Assembly (NCBI GenBank): GCA_013399875.1
Contig: VXAZ01007996.1
Span: forward strand, 1,116,001 to 1,180,000
Length of the DNA: 64,000 bases
DNA from: Gymnorhina tibicen
Taxonomy: Eukaryota > Chordata > Aves > Passeriformes > Artamidae
Direction: 5' to 3'
The notes under the pieces are model-generated. The model saw only the letters and a list, made by a program, of their open reading frames with translations. It did no database searches and had not been told where the DNA came from. Position numbers and translations under genes: made by a program. Below are positions 53,346-64,000 of this stretch, in pieces. Each line of letters opens with the position of its first letter. The stretch's first letter is position 1.

Positions 53346-55439
53346 CTTAATTACCTTCAGAAGGCAGCAGCTCACTAACATGGGTGTAACCAGTGTTACC
53401 CAACCTTCAACATGACTCCGAGGAATATGGGGTCAGACTCACAGTAAAGGGAGATCATTTTTTACTGTTAAAAAAACTGTAATGGGCTAAAAGGATGAAA
53501 ATTGTTTATACTAAATACCAGAAAGTATTTTAAAACTTCAAATCTGATGTTATGAACAGATGATGTCACCTAGGAAATAGTTTGGAGATAAAAGTGGGCA
53601 GCTGCTGTCAACTGCCCACCCAGGCTGCAGCCTGTCCCTAAGGCACTCTCAAGAAAGGCATGGCCCAAGCAGCTCCTGGACTTTGTGACCTGCTCTGCTG
53701 CGCAGCTGGTATCCCACTGGCTGGAAATCAGCCCTCGTGTTCACTGTAACATGCTGCACATACTGGCTGCACCTGTGCAAGTTCTTCTTAATGCCTGTGG
53801 TTGCATAATTGCCTGTAAACCCACAGAGCTGGGATTTTTCTACAGGTCCTAAAGAAAGCTGTGCTACATATCCCAGCAGAGCTTAAAGCTCAAACATTTT
53901 ACCTACCTTCGAAAATCTCAGCCAAAATGACTGGTTTGGTTTCCTCAGAAACAGCCCCTCTCACCAATCTGCGTAACAGCTAAGATTCATCAGGCCGTAA
54001 GCTAAAACACTTCTCCATTCAGAACTGTTTAGGGGGAGGGAAAGATTATTTAATTCTTAATACTTAATTTTGGAGTTTGCTTTGCCTCTAATCTAGCAGA
54101 ACTCAACAATCAAACCACACTGTGGCACTCCTTCATTACACATTGGAAGAAAGTTAAATTTCAACAAATGTGAGAGGAGGGAGGGATGGGCTGTCCCCCA
54201 TTGAAACCCCTGTCACAATTTTTGCATACTGTATTTTGCAATTGTTTTAAAACTATGCTGAGGATTATGGATAAGAATATTTTAGGCCAAATAAATAAAT
54301 GAGACAGAGCAATTTTGCAGTATCATTCTCCCCCCTCTCCTTTTTTTTTGCTTTAAACAGCTAAGACCAGTGCAGAGAATATTTGACTTGGCAGTTAATC
54401 ACCAAGGCAAAAGGTCACGTACAAAATCTTAGATTCCAAGAAACACTCAGTTTAGCAGTTGCCACTAAGTGACACCAAGAAAAGATCAGACTCCAAGCAC
54501 TCAGACGCTCCATTTCTCCCTATCTGTCAGTGAGTTAATTGCTGCCTCTTTCTCCACCTCAGGAGACGCACTGGCCACTGATGAAACCAGAGTGCCCAGC
54601 TTTTGAAGGGAGTCACACACATTGACGCAGACTTTTGCAAGGGACCCTTCAAAGGCCATTCTCTGGTGCTTCTTACAAAACACATTAAAATTGATCTTTC
54701 TTTGCTGTCCCTAATTATAAGGCTAATCCAATTCTTACTAAACGCTACAACAGTTTTAATATTGTCTCCAGAAGGAGTGGGAACATGGAGTTATATTTAG
54801 CATCCAAAGATGATCTACTGTTCACAAGGTCACAGAGTCTGGAACCAAGAAGAAGCTGCCACTTCTTCAAGTTACTCTCATGCTCCAGGGTTTATTGGAA
54901 AGAAGCTTCTGTTGTTTTTCAAAGAACTTCTTTGTGGATATATTTAACCAGATCCTTGGGAAAATCCTCCTAGTGCTAAAATGAGGATTCGATGAGCCTA
55001 AAAGACAAAAGTTTCTGTAACCCTAGGTAAAAGTACATTCAGCAAAGTTGTTGTTCAGTCCAGTTTAGCAGAGTCCTTGGCTTTAGCCAACAGCACACTG
55101 CCATCGTGTGGTTCAGGCTGTCACCGGCAACTGGTGGAAGACCACCAGTGTACACACAGCTTGCCTAGTTTTAATTTCTGTTATGCTAATAATGTACCAA
55201 CTTTATACCTTCAGGGTACTTATTGAAAGGTGGGGCTTTTTTTAAATGAAACAATTAATGTGATTCCCTCTTCAGACAAGAAGAGTTAAAAATGTTCAAT
55301 GACATTATTCAAAATGAACAGTATGTTGTTTACTTTAATAGTGGGCTGTTTCTAATGTAGACCGCTGGCATCCTTCCATTTCTTTCAATTAAATGTCTGG
55401 GTTCTTTGAATAATTATACTATTTTTTATGTATGTGTCT

Positions 55440-55835
55440 TCATGCACTGATCATACTGATCTGTTCAGTTGCTTCTCTAAATCGAGAAAGAACAAATGGC
55501 TTTCTAGTTATTCCCTCAGTCCTCTGTCTTCTAATAAAAACTTGCCACTCCTCTCCCAGTTTATATTTGTGCCTGGTTTTACTCCATCCTAAGTGAAGAA
55601 CGCAGCATTTGGCTTGTCCAATTTCATCCAATTAATCATTGCCCAACATTCCAACGTATCAAGATCCATCTTAAAGGTGTCTTGTCCCTCAAGAGAGTCA
55701 GCAGCACCTCTGAGTTTGGTATCAGCAAGTGTGCTCATGGTGCATTCCATTCCTACATCCAGACTGTTGACAAACATATTGAACAGAAAGGGCCCTAATA
55801 TTGAACTCTGAGGAACACTGATGATGTTCTAATGT
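55440..55835 (-). mobile_element. CR1 LINE reverse-transcriptase fragment, decayed
   Basis: On the minus strand the translation reads SVPQSSILGPFLFNMFVNSL, then DVGMECTMSTLADTKLRGAA, then (in another frame) GQAKCCVLHLGWSKTRHKYK followed by LGEEW. This is the CR1 ORF2 reverse-transcriptase region GVPQGSVLGP...FADDTKL...KCKVLHLG. The catalytic FADD block has become LAD, with one Asp missing, and there is a frame change between the 55589-55777 and 55440-55631 segments, so the copy is dead. No CR1 3' tail is recognised immediately beyond 55440, so it is an internal fragment. Confidence 0.88.
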
Positions 55836-57107
55836 GGTATTTTTTAGGAATTTGACTTTGCGAGGGTAGGCTGTCACCAGTTGCCACTCATAGCTGTTAC
55901 TGCACAGTGAACAAGCAATAGCTCACTTTAAAAGGCTGTCTTTATTTGTATTCACAAAGACTGCAGCAGCACCTCCAAGGGACACTCAGTTGTTACTATC
56001 AAATAAACAACTTGCCTGGAGAAGATAGCATTCAAAGCCCATACCAGTTATTTGTTATCGCATGTCCATTGGAAAAGATCTTCCTGACTCAATCACTACC
56101 ACAATTACATGATATCCTGGAATGTATTAACAGATATTTTTCTGATCTAAAATTAATAAAAAGTCAAATTTGATTTCCTTCTGGCACTTCTATATTCAAA
56201 CATGTAAAATTCATTTATGTGCACACAATTATGTATATATAAACACATTCATTTACATTACCTTTATCTATTCTGTTTCCTTTTTCTGTAGTATAGCCCT
56301 TAGCTGTGGTACTGGGAGGACAGATACACTGGGATATCCCACAGATTGTTCGGTATGTTATGCCATACACTGCATTACATCATTTTCCGTTATGTTCCAG
56401 AAAATAGAGTTTATAAAGAAGTCTTCCACAGACCCTCACCCTTCCCACCCGCTCTATTCTGTTCCCTGTGTCTGTGCAGGACGTGCCGCTGGACACAGCT
56501 ATCCAGAGGAGGGCGTCCTGCTGCTTTGGAAAGTGACCGTGTCCCCAAAGCCCAGCCCAGACCTGGCAAAGATCCAGGGTAAACAGCCGAAAATCAGCAG
56601 CGGGAGCAGCACATCCGTGTGAGGGGAGGCAGGTGAGTGCAGGAAGCCAGGACAGCGCATTCCCCGCTCCTGGGCACATCGAGTGCTCACTGTTCCCAGG
56701 GCTCTGGGGGATGGCTGCCCTCCCGCATCCCTGCGCTCCCAGGCATCTGGGAGCTCTCCGACTGCCTGCGCTTCCAGCCTTTCTCTTGCTCTTCCTTGGA
56801 CTTCTCCAAGCAAATCGTCACACAACGACCCTTAGATTTCAAGAAGTTTTGCAGCGTGAGAGGTCTGGACTGAAAGGTGAAGATTTTAAACCTGGTCAGT
56901 TGTCTGAGCTGATAAACACCAATTGCTTCCCAGAATTTTAGGCTGAACTCGCTGAAAACCCATGTTTAATATTGAAGCTGAGCCAGTTCCTACCACAAAA
57001 GAGCTCCCATATCCCTGGATGCAAAAGACTGTTCAAAATTGGACACTCAGCAGGTCATACAATCATTAAAAATATCTCTTTTGTAAACAGGTACCAGAAG
57101 AGACATC

Positions 57108-57242
57108 CCAAAGATGAGCTCAGGTGGTCAGAGCATGGTAATGATAACAGCAAGGTTGTGAGCTCAATCCCTGTAGGGCTCATTCCCTTAAGAGTTGGAC
57201 TTGATGATCCTTGTGGGTTGCTTCCAACTCAGAATATTTTTT
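57108..57242 (+). mobile_element. tRNA-Ile/CR1 composite SINE (TguSINE1-like)
   Basis: The head resembles tRNA-Ile: an A-box TGAGCTCAGGTGG at 57115-57127, a TGATAAC anticodon-loop-like segment (GAT anticodon) and a B-box GAGCTCAATCC at 57160-57170, giving an internal RNA polymerase III promoter outline. It is followed directly by a CR1-type tail (GAGTTGGACTTGATGATCC, then TTGCTTCCAACTCAGAATAT). A tRNA-Ile head with a CR1-X-type tail is the described structure of TguSINE1, a SINE of passerine birds moved by CR1 machinery. The junctions are approximate. The tail lacks a clean terminal octamer repeat, so the copy is somewhat aged. Confidence 0.85.
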
Positions 57243-57851
57243 GCAAAATATTATGAAATTTTGGGATTGGAACCAACATAAAAAGCTTATCAGAGGATTT
57301 GGATCTCTGCATTCCAAAGGAAATACCTGCAAACTCTGCCCTCCCCAGTTATTTTTCGGGACTTATTTTATCAACCCTATGCCTTGGGAAACCCTTAAGA
57401 ACCATGAAGGAAAGAAACAAATAATAATAATCAAATAAAATATTTCTATATAAAAGTTCCCTTATAAGTTTAACATCTTTCCTACAGTTAAAGAGTATTT
57501 TTAAATGGGAAAAGCTAGACTTGTTAAAAAAGCTTCACTAACAGCTGGCAAGAGCCTTTTTGCTTAAAACAGCAAATATATTTCAAACCATTAAGTGATG
57601 AAAATAAAAGAAAGATTATAGGAATAGTATATTTAAAGAAAATTGTAATGTAGATGAATGTTGCCCTATTTAAAGTACAAACTATTTTTAACATTATTGA
57701 CTTCCATATAAATATATTATGCAGAAATAACTATTACAGGCATTTTTAACTTTTAAATTCTATTACTTTTCAGTTACTTGATATGGTAAGGATTTTTATT
57801 AAGTGAAAGCTAGGATAGCTTTCATGTCTTCTAATGCATTACTGCTGTAGT

Positions 57852-57885
57852 ACTGAAGTCAATGGGAGCTTTTTCACTGACTTGA
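57852..57885 (+). repeat. Ancient amniote repeat motif, copy 2
   Basis: ACTGAAGTCAATGGGAGCTT followed by TTTCACTGACTTGAGT is a fuller version of the motif at 44.3 kb, with the motif followed by a partial inverted copy (TGACTTGA). It reads in the opposite orientation relative to that copy. The family is unassigned. Confidence 0.5.
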
Positions 57886-59233
57886 GTAAAAACTGAACTT
57901 TACAGTTCCAGTCTGAGGGAGGGATCTTAGTTCATCTTGATGAAGGTGGGTACTTTGAATTGTTAAACACAGTTTTTGATAACTTCTGGTCAAATGAATA
58001 TCTTGAGACACTTACCGAAATAGTAGACAATATCATACTCTGCTGCCCTGAAAATACACACTTTTACCTTTTCAAGGTTTTTTAAACCTGAATTTCCTGT
58101 CTTGACCTGTGAACTGTTATGATACATAGTTAAACAGTTATGAACTTTTATTTCTGTGATGTTTCATTCCACAGGACCTGCATTTCAACACCACCCATGC
58201 TGGTCCTATGTCTGCAGCAGTTTGCAAAATGCTCTGAGTTCGTTTCAAATGAAATACATCATGGACTTAAGATGGTCAAGCTGACCACTAGCACATCAAG
58301 GAGCTGGCATAGTCAGTAATATCTGACCAATGAAAAGTCCTCATTCTTTCCACAATATTCAGCAGGTCCTGCAATTTTTCTCTCAATGGGAGACAAAATG
58401 TTAGGTTACAGAACCCTTATAATTCCCTGCTGGATCTCACAGAATCTGCAAGTCCCACCCCGCGGAGAATGCCACTTTGCGGCAGTCTCTGCACATTCCC
58501 TGAAAGAGTTCAAATTCTTTACACCAATTGAATGCATTTCTGTCTCCTTTGAATGGCAGAGTGAATGGAGACACTTGAGAGTTCTTGGTTGCAGACATTC
58601 TAATTGATCTCTTGGCTGCAGTATACTGTAATTTGTATGGAAATATGCATTTCTCTCTGGAGGCTGTCCTGCAGTGGACTAAGCATAGCCATGTCACCTA
58701 ACAAGAGCACTTTATGAACCATAATTTTCTCTGTTCAAATTATATCTCTCAACTTAAGACGTGCATGAAGAACCTTTCCATATACACACACACACAGGAG
58801 AGAACCTGTCAAAACATGTAGCTTTGATAACATTGACTCAAAACCTGAATGTTTAACAAGAGCTCTCTATGAAATAAATGGAGAAGAGGCTAAAAATCAT
58901 GTTCTCTTCGGCTAAAGTGCTTTCCACACTGTCTACAAGACAGCCTTAGCTGTGGTGTCCGTAGTGCAAATCTCATTAGGTAGGCTGGTAAGTTATGCAC
59001 GCAGAAACAGACTTCTAAGGATTGCTCTGCAAAGAGGGGGAATTGGCAGCACACAGAGCACTTCCCTTCCCACTCCCCATGCTGTGGGATCTGGTGAATC
59101 CCCAGCTGTGCTCTAAAGCAGAGCTGTCAAGTCTTATGCACTGACTCACTCTTTTGTATCACACTCTGTCACTGCCAACATTGCACATTTCCACACGGCG
59201 GTACCGCAGCTTCTCTCCCACTTTTGGATCCCA

Positions 59234-59293
59234 CACATCAGATGCAGGTGGTCAGTGTGCTCAGTGATTATCTGACCAGCTGCATCTGATGTG
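59234..59293. other. 22-nt inverted repeat with 16-nt loop (microRNA-like hairpin)
   Basis: The left arm 59234-59255 (CACATCAGATGCAGGTGGTC plus AG) pairs with the right arm 59272-59293 at 21 of 22 positions, with one G-G mismatch and a 16-nt spacer. Three more G-C pairs follow after one mismatch at the base. A transcript from either strand could fold into a stem of about 25 bp, the right scale for a microRNA precursor. The arms carry E-box cores (CAGGTG on the left, CAGCTG on the right). I do not recognise it as a known microRNA; a small foldback element is an alternative. Confidence 0.6.
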
Positions 59294-62200
59294 AGGGTCA
59301 AGGAGCAGAAGAAAGGTCACAGTCCTGGCACTGCAGCTGGGGAATGTGCTCTTTAGCAGGACCCGGTGCTGACAGGAGCCCTGCTAGAAGGCGTGCTCCC
59401 CTCTCAGGGCTGTGTGCTGCAGGGTTCTGCTCTTTAATGACTGGACAGATGCTTATCACCTAACCCTGCACTGAAGTCTGTGCCCCAGCACATGGAACCT
59501 CATGTCTGAAGACCAGAGACTTAAGAGGTTTTTTCCTAGGCTTAGCTTTCCTGTGAAATTTCTGCAGCAGACACGATGAGACCTCAGAGATCTGGCTGGT
59601 ATTTCTATAACAAACCTTTTGTTGACCTCTACCTTTACCCTTGTGCTATTACTGATCAGCTATTGGAGACATAGAAACAACAACATGAATTCTGTTGTTT
59701 TTTTTTTTTATTTACAGAATAAAAAGGCAGTAAAGAAGTACTTACGTTGAAGGTAACAGCTGTGAACTGATTTATGCCTACTTCTGAGTCTCTCTTGGTG
59801 GCAATCAAAAATTACATTTCATAAATACATGTTTATATACAGTTACTTAAAAGGAAAAAGGCAAGTTTTTCATTCCTGAGATTTTAAATGTCATCCACCC
59901 AAAAAAATAACTGTTAACATTTTAGCTGCCCTCAGTAGAGTAGGCCAGTGACTGACATATTAAAAGCCTCAAGGCTGTAGTTATTTACAAACTTTGATTT
60001 TCTAGATTCTTCCACATGTTTACTTCTGCTCCTCACCATAAACCTTCCCACTGTATTTCACTGACTGGCATTTTAACAATAATTTTATTTATTCCTAACA
60101 TTTCTTTTTCTGGCCTCATTTTTCATCACCTTCAATACTATGCCAAGGAAGAGCAAGAACTGGGAAATACCTTTATGCAGAAAACTTCCATTTGGTCCTG
60201 TGTACCATTTATTCCACACTGATGGATGCAGCAGGTTTTCGCTGATGCACATGACCCTCTGTGGTATTTCCATAAAAACAGGAGGAGTACTGCCTAAACA
60301 GAGGCATGATAAATTAGCAGAATTTAACAATTTCCCTAACAAATGTAGCCCCAAAATCCAGTAAAATAAGACTGAGGAGAAAATTAGATAGGCTATGTTT
60401 TTACATTAATTAGAGTCTTATGGTTTATTGTCAGAAGAACTCCCTTTGGCAGAATCTTCACTGACAAACACAATTTATTTAGGGTATCGTATTTGTTGGA
60501 ACATAGATATCTGTTCTTTAAGGCATTAAGTCTTTCATTATGCATGAAAACCACAGTCTTCACATGTAAGGAGAACTTCTGATCTTAAAGATTAATCATG
60601 TCTGTTACATTGCCTGAATCTCAATTAGTAATGTGCAATTGCATTTATTTTTTATATACTGAGCCCTAAACACCTGCTAGGCTGGAAAATCTTCTTAGTG
60701 CGTTTTTAAAATTTCATTTCATCTAGAGGTGCAAACACAAAAAAAAAAACCCTAAGAAACAATATGCAGGCCATCCTATCCCAAATAATCAAATCCAATT
60801 AAAATAATAATATTATTTTGTATGTGGGAGTGGATACATCCCAAGCAGACAATGTGTTTAAACCTTTAAATAGTACTTAATGGTAACAAAACTTTGAAAT
60901 GGAATGTGTGAGTTTGCTATCTGTCATATAAGGTAGTAAGCAGTGGCAAAGCAACATAGAAAATATATAAAAACTAAGTGTCAAATTCTTCAAGAATTTA
61001 GAGTGTATTTCAAAGACAGGTGTATTAATAACCCCCTCAGTGTGTGAGAAAACTGTATCAGTATTCAGAGGAGTCATTAATTATGCTTAACCTTCAATAG
61101 CAGTCTGCCCACAACACTATTCTGCAGAACATAATGTGTATCTGCTTTCTCTAAGCATTTTCTTCTCTAGTTGTAGCATTTACAGCTACCACTGTTGACT
61201 GCTATTTCTGATCAAAGTGAAATAAATATTAGCCCCTTCAGATATTGTTCACCCTCCTTTTTCTTATGGTCAAATGAATCCAGATATTCAGGAGGAAAAC
61301 CAGCTGTCAGAATTCCACACAAGATCTGAATCCTCAGTTGTCAGGTTCCACCCAAGAACTTGAGCCTTCCTGTTCCCACACCTTTATTTGCCATATTTCA
61401 CCCATTATAATCCACTTGCTGCCTTTCCATGTGCTACCACCAGCTACAACTGGGTTTGCTGCTGTTATTTCACTAACCCTGAAGAAACTTAACTCTGTCT
61501 TCAAAGTGATTGTACTGGTGGAGTCTGAGGCACCTCCCACAATGTGGCTTCACAAAAACAAAGCAGAAGCAGATGGGAATTTGCTTGGCATTTTTCTGTG
61601 TGTAAAGTTGTAACATCCATGCAAGAAGAGCTTAGGAAACCTTAAATTCTCCAGGGCAAAGCACCCCTTCTAAGAACATTCCCACCAGTTCACTTCTTCT
61701 TTCTTAATTTTGCTCACAGTTCTAACAGTAGTTGATCTCACACATCTTTAACATCAGTGAAAGAAAGAATGGGATCTACATTTCCCGGGCATTACTCAGC
61801 TTTGAGTAATGCATCCCCATGCCTCCACTTAGAAAGGAAGATGTAATTGGAAGGGTTTGACAGATGAGCCACCTTGCGCAAAAGCCAAAATTTTAAATAT
61901 CTGGTTGCCTTTGTGTTCCCTGCTCTGCACACGTGGGAGCTAAGCCCAAAGGAACAGCCTCACTTCCCAGTCCTCAGCAATCTTCTCTCCCCTTCCTCCC
62001 TTCTCCCCGCAGTACTCCTATTGAGTTGATCAGTTCTTCCACACCTGCACAAAGGGCAGCCTTTAAAAAAATCTCATTATTACACTGTGTAGTACATTAC
62101 AATGGTGATAAAAGGGGCATCTCTGTTTAGCCTTAGCTGGCTTCTAGATTTTCAGTCAAAAACCAGCTTAATTTTAAGGATGACTTTTGCTACCTTCTCA

Positions 62201-62674
62201 TAATTACATAAGATTCAGATGTTACATTTCTGTCTTTATTAACTGATAATCTATGTTATTCTGGATGTCCAGTACATTATTTACTTAGTTTCCCGAAGAG
62301 AGAATAGACAATTTAATTCCTGAAAGCTTCCTGATTTTTCCCTCACAAAATTTTTTTTTGGTTTCATTCTGCTGTTGAACGTAAAACAGATGGACAAGAA
62401 AAAACAAGGATGGAAAGGGTGTTCTAATGGCCAGGATTAATTAGTCAAAGAAAGATGAGATTAATGTCTCCTACTGGCAGGTTTGCAACTCTGTATTTTA
62501 CTATGGATGCTTAGTAGAATTTAGAAATAAACACACGACAGGGAAAAGAATGCAGAGGCTGTTCTGTGTTTGGGATTGAAACTACTTCCTCCTATTCATT
62601 TCCTCCACTCTTTTAAAATAAAGATACACACCCCATGACTTTATATTTATTTCCAGTTAAAAGAAGATTCGCGC

Positions 62675-62692
62675 TTTTTTTTTTTTTTTTAA
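62675..62692. repeat. Poly-T tract
   Basis: An uninterrupted T run. It could be the reverse-complemented tail of a retroposon, but no body is recognised downstream. Confidence 0.8.
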
Positions 62693-64000
62693 TAGTGTAA
62701 AGGCTGAACACTCAACTAACCCACTGTGTTTAGGTTTCCCTGAGTGCTTCACAGAGATTTGTTAAAGATACAAAATAGCACACCAAACAGTGAAAGAGCT
62801 TGTTTCCCCAACCATTTCTGTTGAAAGCTACTTTGTATTTGTTCCTATGCAACAAAAATTAAGTTTATGTGTAGGTGTTCCATGTTTTTACAAACTCTAC
62901 ACTCCTTAGTTGTTATAAGATTAAAACCATTTTCTCCCTCAGTAAATGCTTCCCTTGAAAACCACTGGAAGCACATAATTCATCTGTCCATTTATAGCTT
63001 CTATTTTCTTCTAAGCACTGAGAAACTACTGATTGTGATTGTTGTTTTCCCTTCTAAGAAGCTGATGTTGAACAGGTGACAGATAAGACAATTTAATGTT
63101 TCGGTGGCCATACAGATCGATTTTTCATTTATTCTGAAGTTAAAAAGATAAAAAAGACAAGCAACTAAGGTATGATTGAAGAGATTTTGTTTAGCAAATT
63201 ACACTTCTGTACCCGGAAAATTTAACAGGCACTCTCATTAAACCTGCAGGGAGTTTTAAGGTAGCTTTAGTAACAATATTTTTCAAAAAATGCATTCAAA
63301 GACTTTTTCCCTGAACCATTTTCTTCTCTATGGAATCTATCAGAGAGATTTGGAGATACAGTATGAGTCTTTAGGTGTGAATAATAGAAAAAGAAAGAAA
63401 TAAAAGAAATTTATTACCACAGAAAGTCTCAGTAAAAAGATAAATGAAAAGGGAACATTGTGGGGTTTCTGAATTGGGAGAGAAATGGGAAAGCCATACA
63501 AATTTGGGAAAGTGCTTGTATGGAAAAGGTAAGGATTGGTATCACACTTCACATGGGTTCAAACATGAAGACACTAAACACTGCTGAAATCTGATGTTCT
63601 GCATGAAGAAATCCTTCTGGAGAGAGCAGGGGTCCTTGGGTATCTGACCTGGCTGTCCTCAAGAAGTTTAAAGATGAACACCTAAGTCAGAATCTGCTTC
63701 TTTCCATTTATTCTTTAGGAGACTAAGCTTGGGTGCCAGAACTGTTTATCTGTACCCAGTCCTGATGTCAGGTAAGGTGGCACTTGAAGGAATTTATGCA
63801 GTTTTCATGCTATTACACGAAAATAAAAACTGAGATGACTAATCGACAGTGAGTAGTCAACAGAGACTTATAAATTGCTTTCAGTAATATCCTAAATAGC
63901 TTTCAGTCATATTTCAGTAATATCCACTGTTTTCAGCTTACTGGGTATTTGAAAGAAATTTAAAAATTATGTCAAGGATTTGACGGTGATATCCCAAGCA

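Larger units (their letters stand above)
40000..55439. other. Upstream non-coding DNA, no gene recognised
   Basis: AT-rich sequence on the far side of the CpG island from HSPA12A. It holds an old repeat motif at 44.3 kb, short hairpins at 42.0 kb, an A/C-rich low-complexity patch at about 43.97-44.03 kb and scattered chance ORFs, the longest being 214 codons on the minus strand at 44185-44829. I looked for exons of ENO4, the neighbour expected from mammalian gene order, and recognised none. Confidence 0.6.
57243..64000. other. Upstream non-coding DNA, no gene recognised
   Basis: AT-rich sequence downstream of the SINE, containing the old repeat motif at 57.9 kb, a short CA run near 58786, the inverted repeat at 59.23 kb and a poly-T tract at 62.68 kb. 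Short ORFs such as 61338-61613 have no recognisable similarity. Near 63877-63935 the phrase TTTCAGTAATATCC recurs with small variations. Confidence 0.6.

Noticed and set aside
56170..56622. 150-codon plus-strand ORF
   Set aside because: Starts in AT-rich simple sequence and ends in a locally GC-rich stretch. Composition shifts mid-frame and no domain is visible.
57108..57176. Functional tRNA-Ile gene
   Set aside because: A/B boxes are present but the acceptor stem is not formed and the sequence runs straight into a CR1 tail, so it is a SINE head.
1..64000. CRISPR arrays, operons, prophage or other prokaryotic systems
   Set aside because: The window has spliced exons, CR1 retroposons and a vertebrate gene. 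No regularly spaced repeats or dense same-strand coding are present.

Overview
This window is vertebrate nuclear DNA, most probably from a passerine bird. It has small exons with GT-AG splice sites scattered through AT-rich non-coding sequence, a CpG-rich promoter-like island, CR1 retroposons (the dominant avian LINE) and one SINE with a tRNA-Ile-like head joined to a CR1-type tail, an architecture known from songbirds as TguSINE1. Nothing prokaryotic is present. The open reading frames found by scanning are almost all chance ORFs in introns or intergenic DNA.

The only protein-coding gene I can support is HSPA12A, an atypical HSP70-family ATPase, on the minus strand. Five consecutive coding exons can be placed to the base: 25856-25941, 23850-23977, 17362-17548, 16396-16500 and 14447-14563. 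Their phases fit together and give about 208 continuous residues, the N-terminal part of the ATPase domain, including the phosphate-1 loop and the ITVPA segment. The first coding exon is not visible. It probably lies in or next to the 404-base run of N (39325-39728) inside the CpG island at about 38.9-40.0 kb. The remaining two thirds or so of the protein should lie beyond base 1. I found no further exon in 1-14446.

Layout: 1-14446 is intron after the fifth visible exon, with microsatellites and a CR1 scrap. 14.4-25.9 kb holds the exons and their introns. 25.9-39.3 kb is the large first intron, with a CR1 3' end at 27.8-28.2 kb. 38.9-40.0 kb is the CpG island with the gap. 40-64 kb is upstream DNA with no recognisable exon, containing a decayed CR1 reverse-transcriptase fragment (55.4-55.8 kb), the passerine-type SINE (57.1-57.2 kb), two copies of an old repeat motif (44.3 and 57.9 kb) and a striking 22-nt inverted repeat that could form a microRNA-like hairpin (59.23-59.29 kb).

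I saw no evidence of a novel multi-gene system. The items most worth checking are the 59.2 kb hairpin, the first exon hidden by the gap, the SINE insertion and the weak splice donor of the exon at 16.4 kb.
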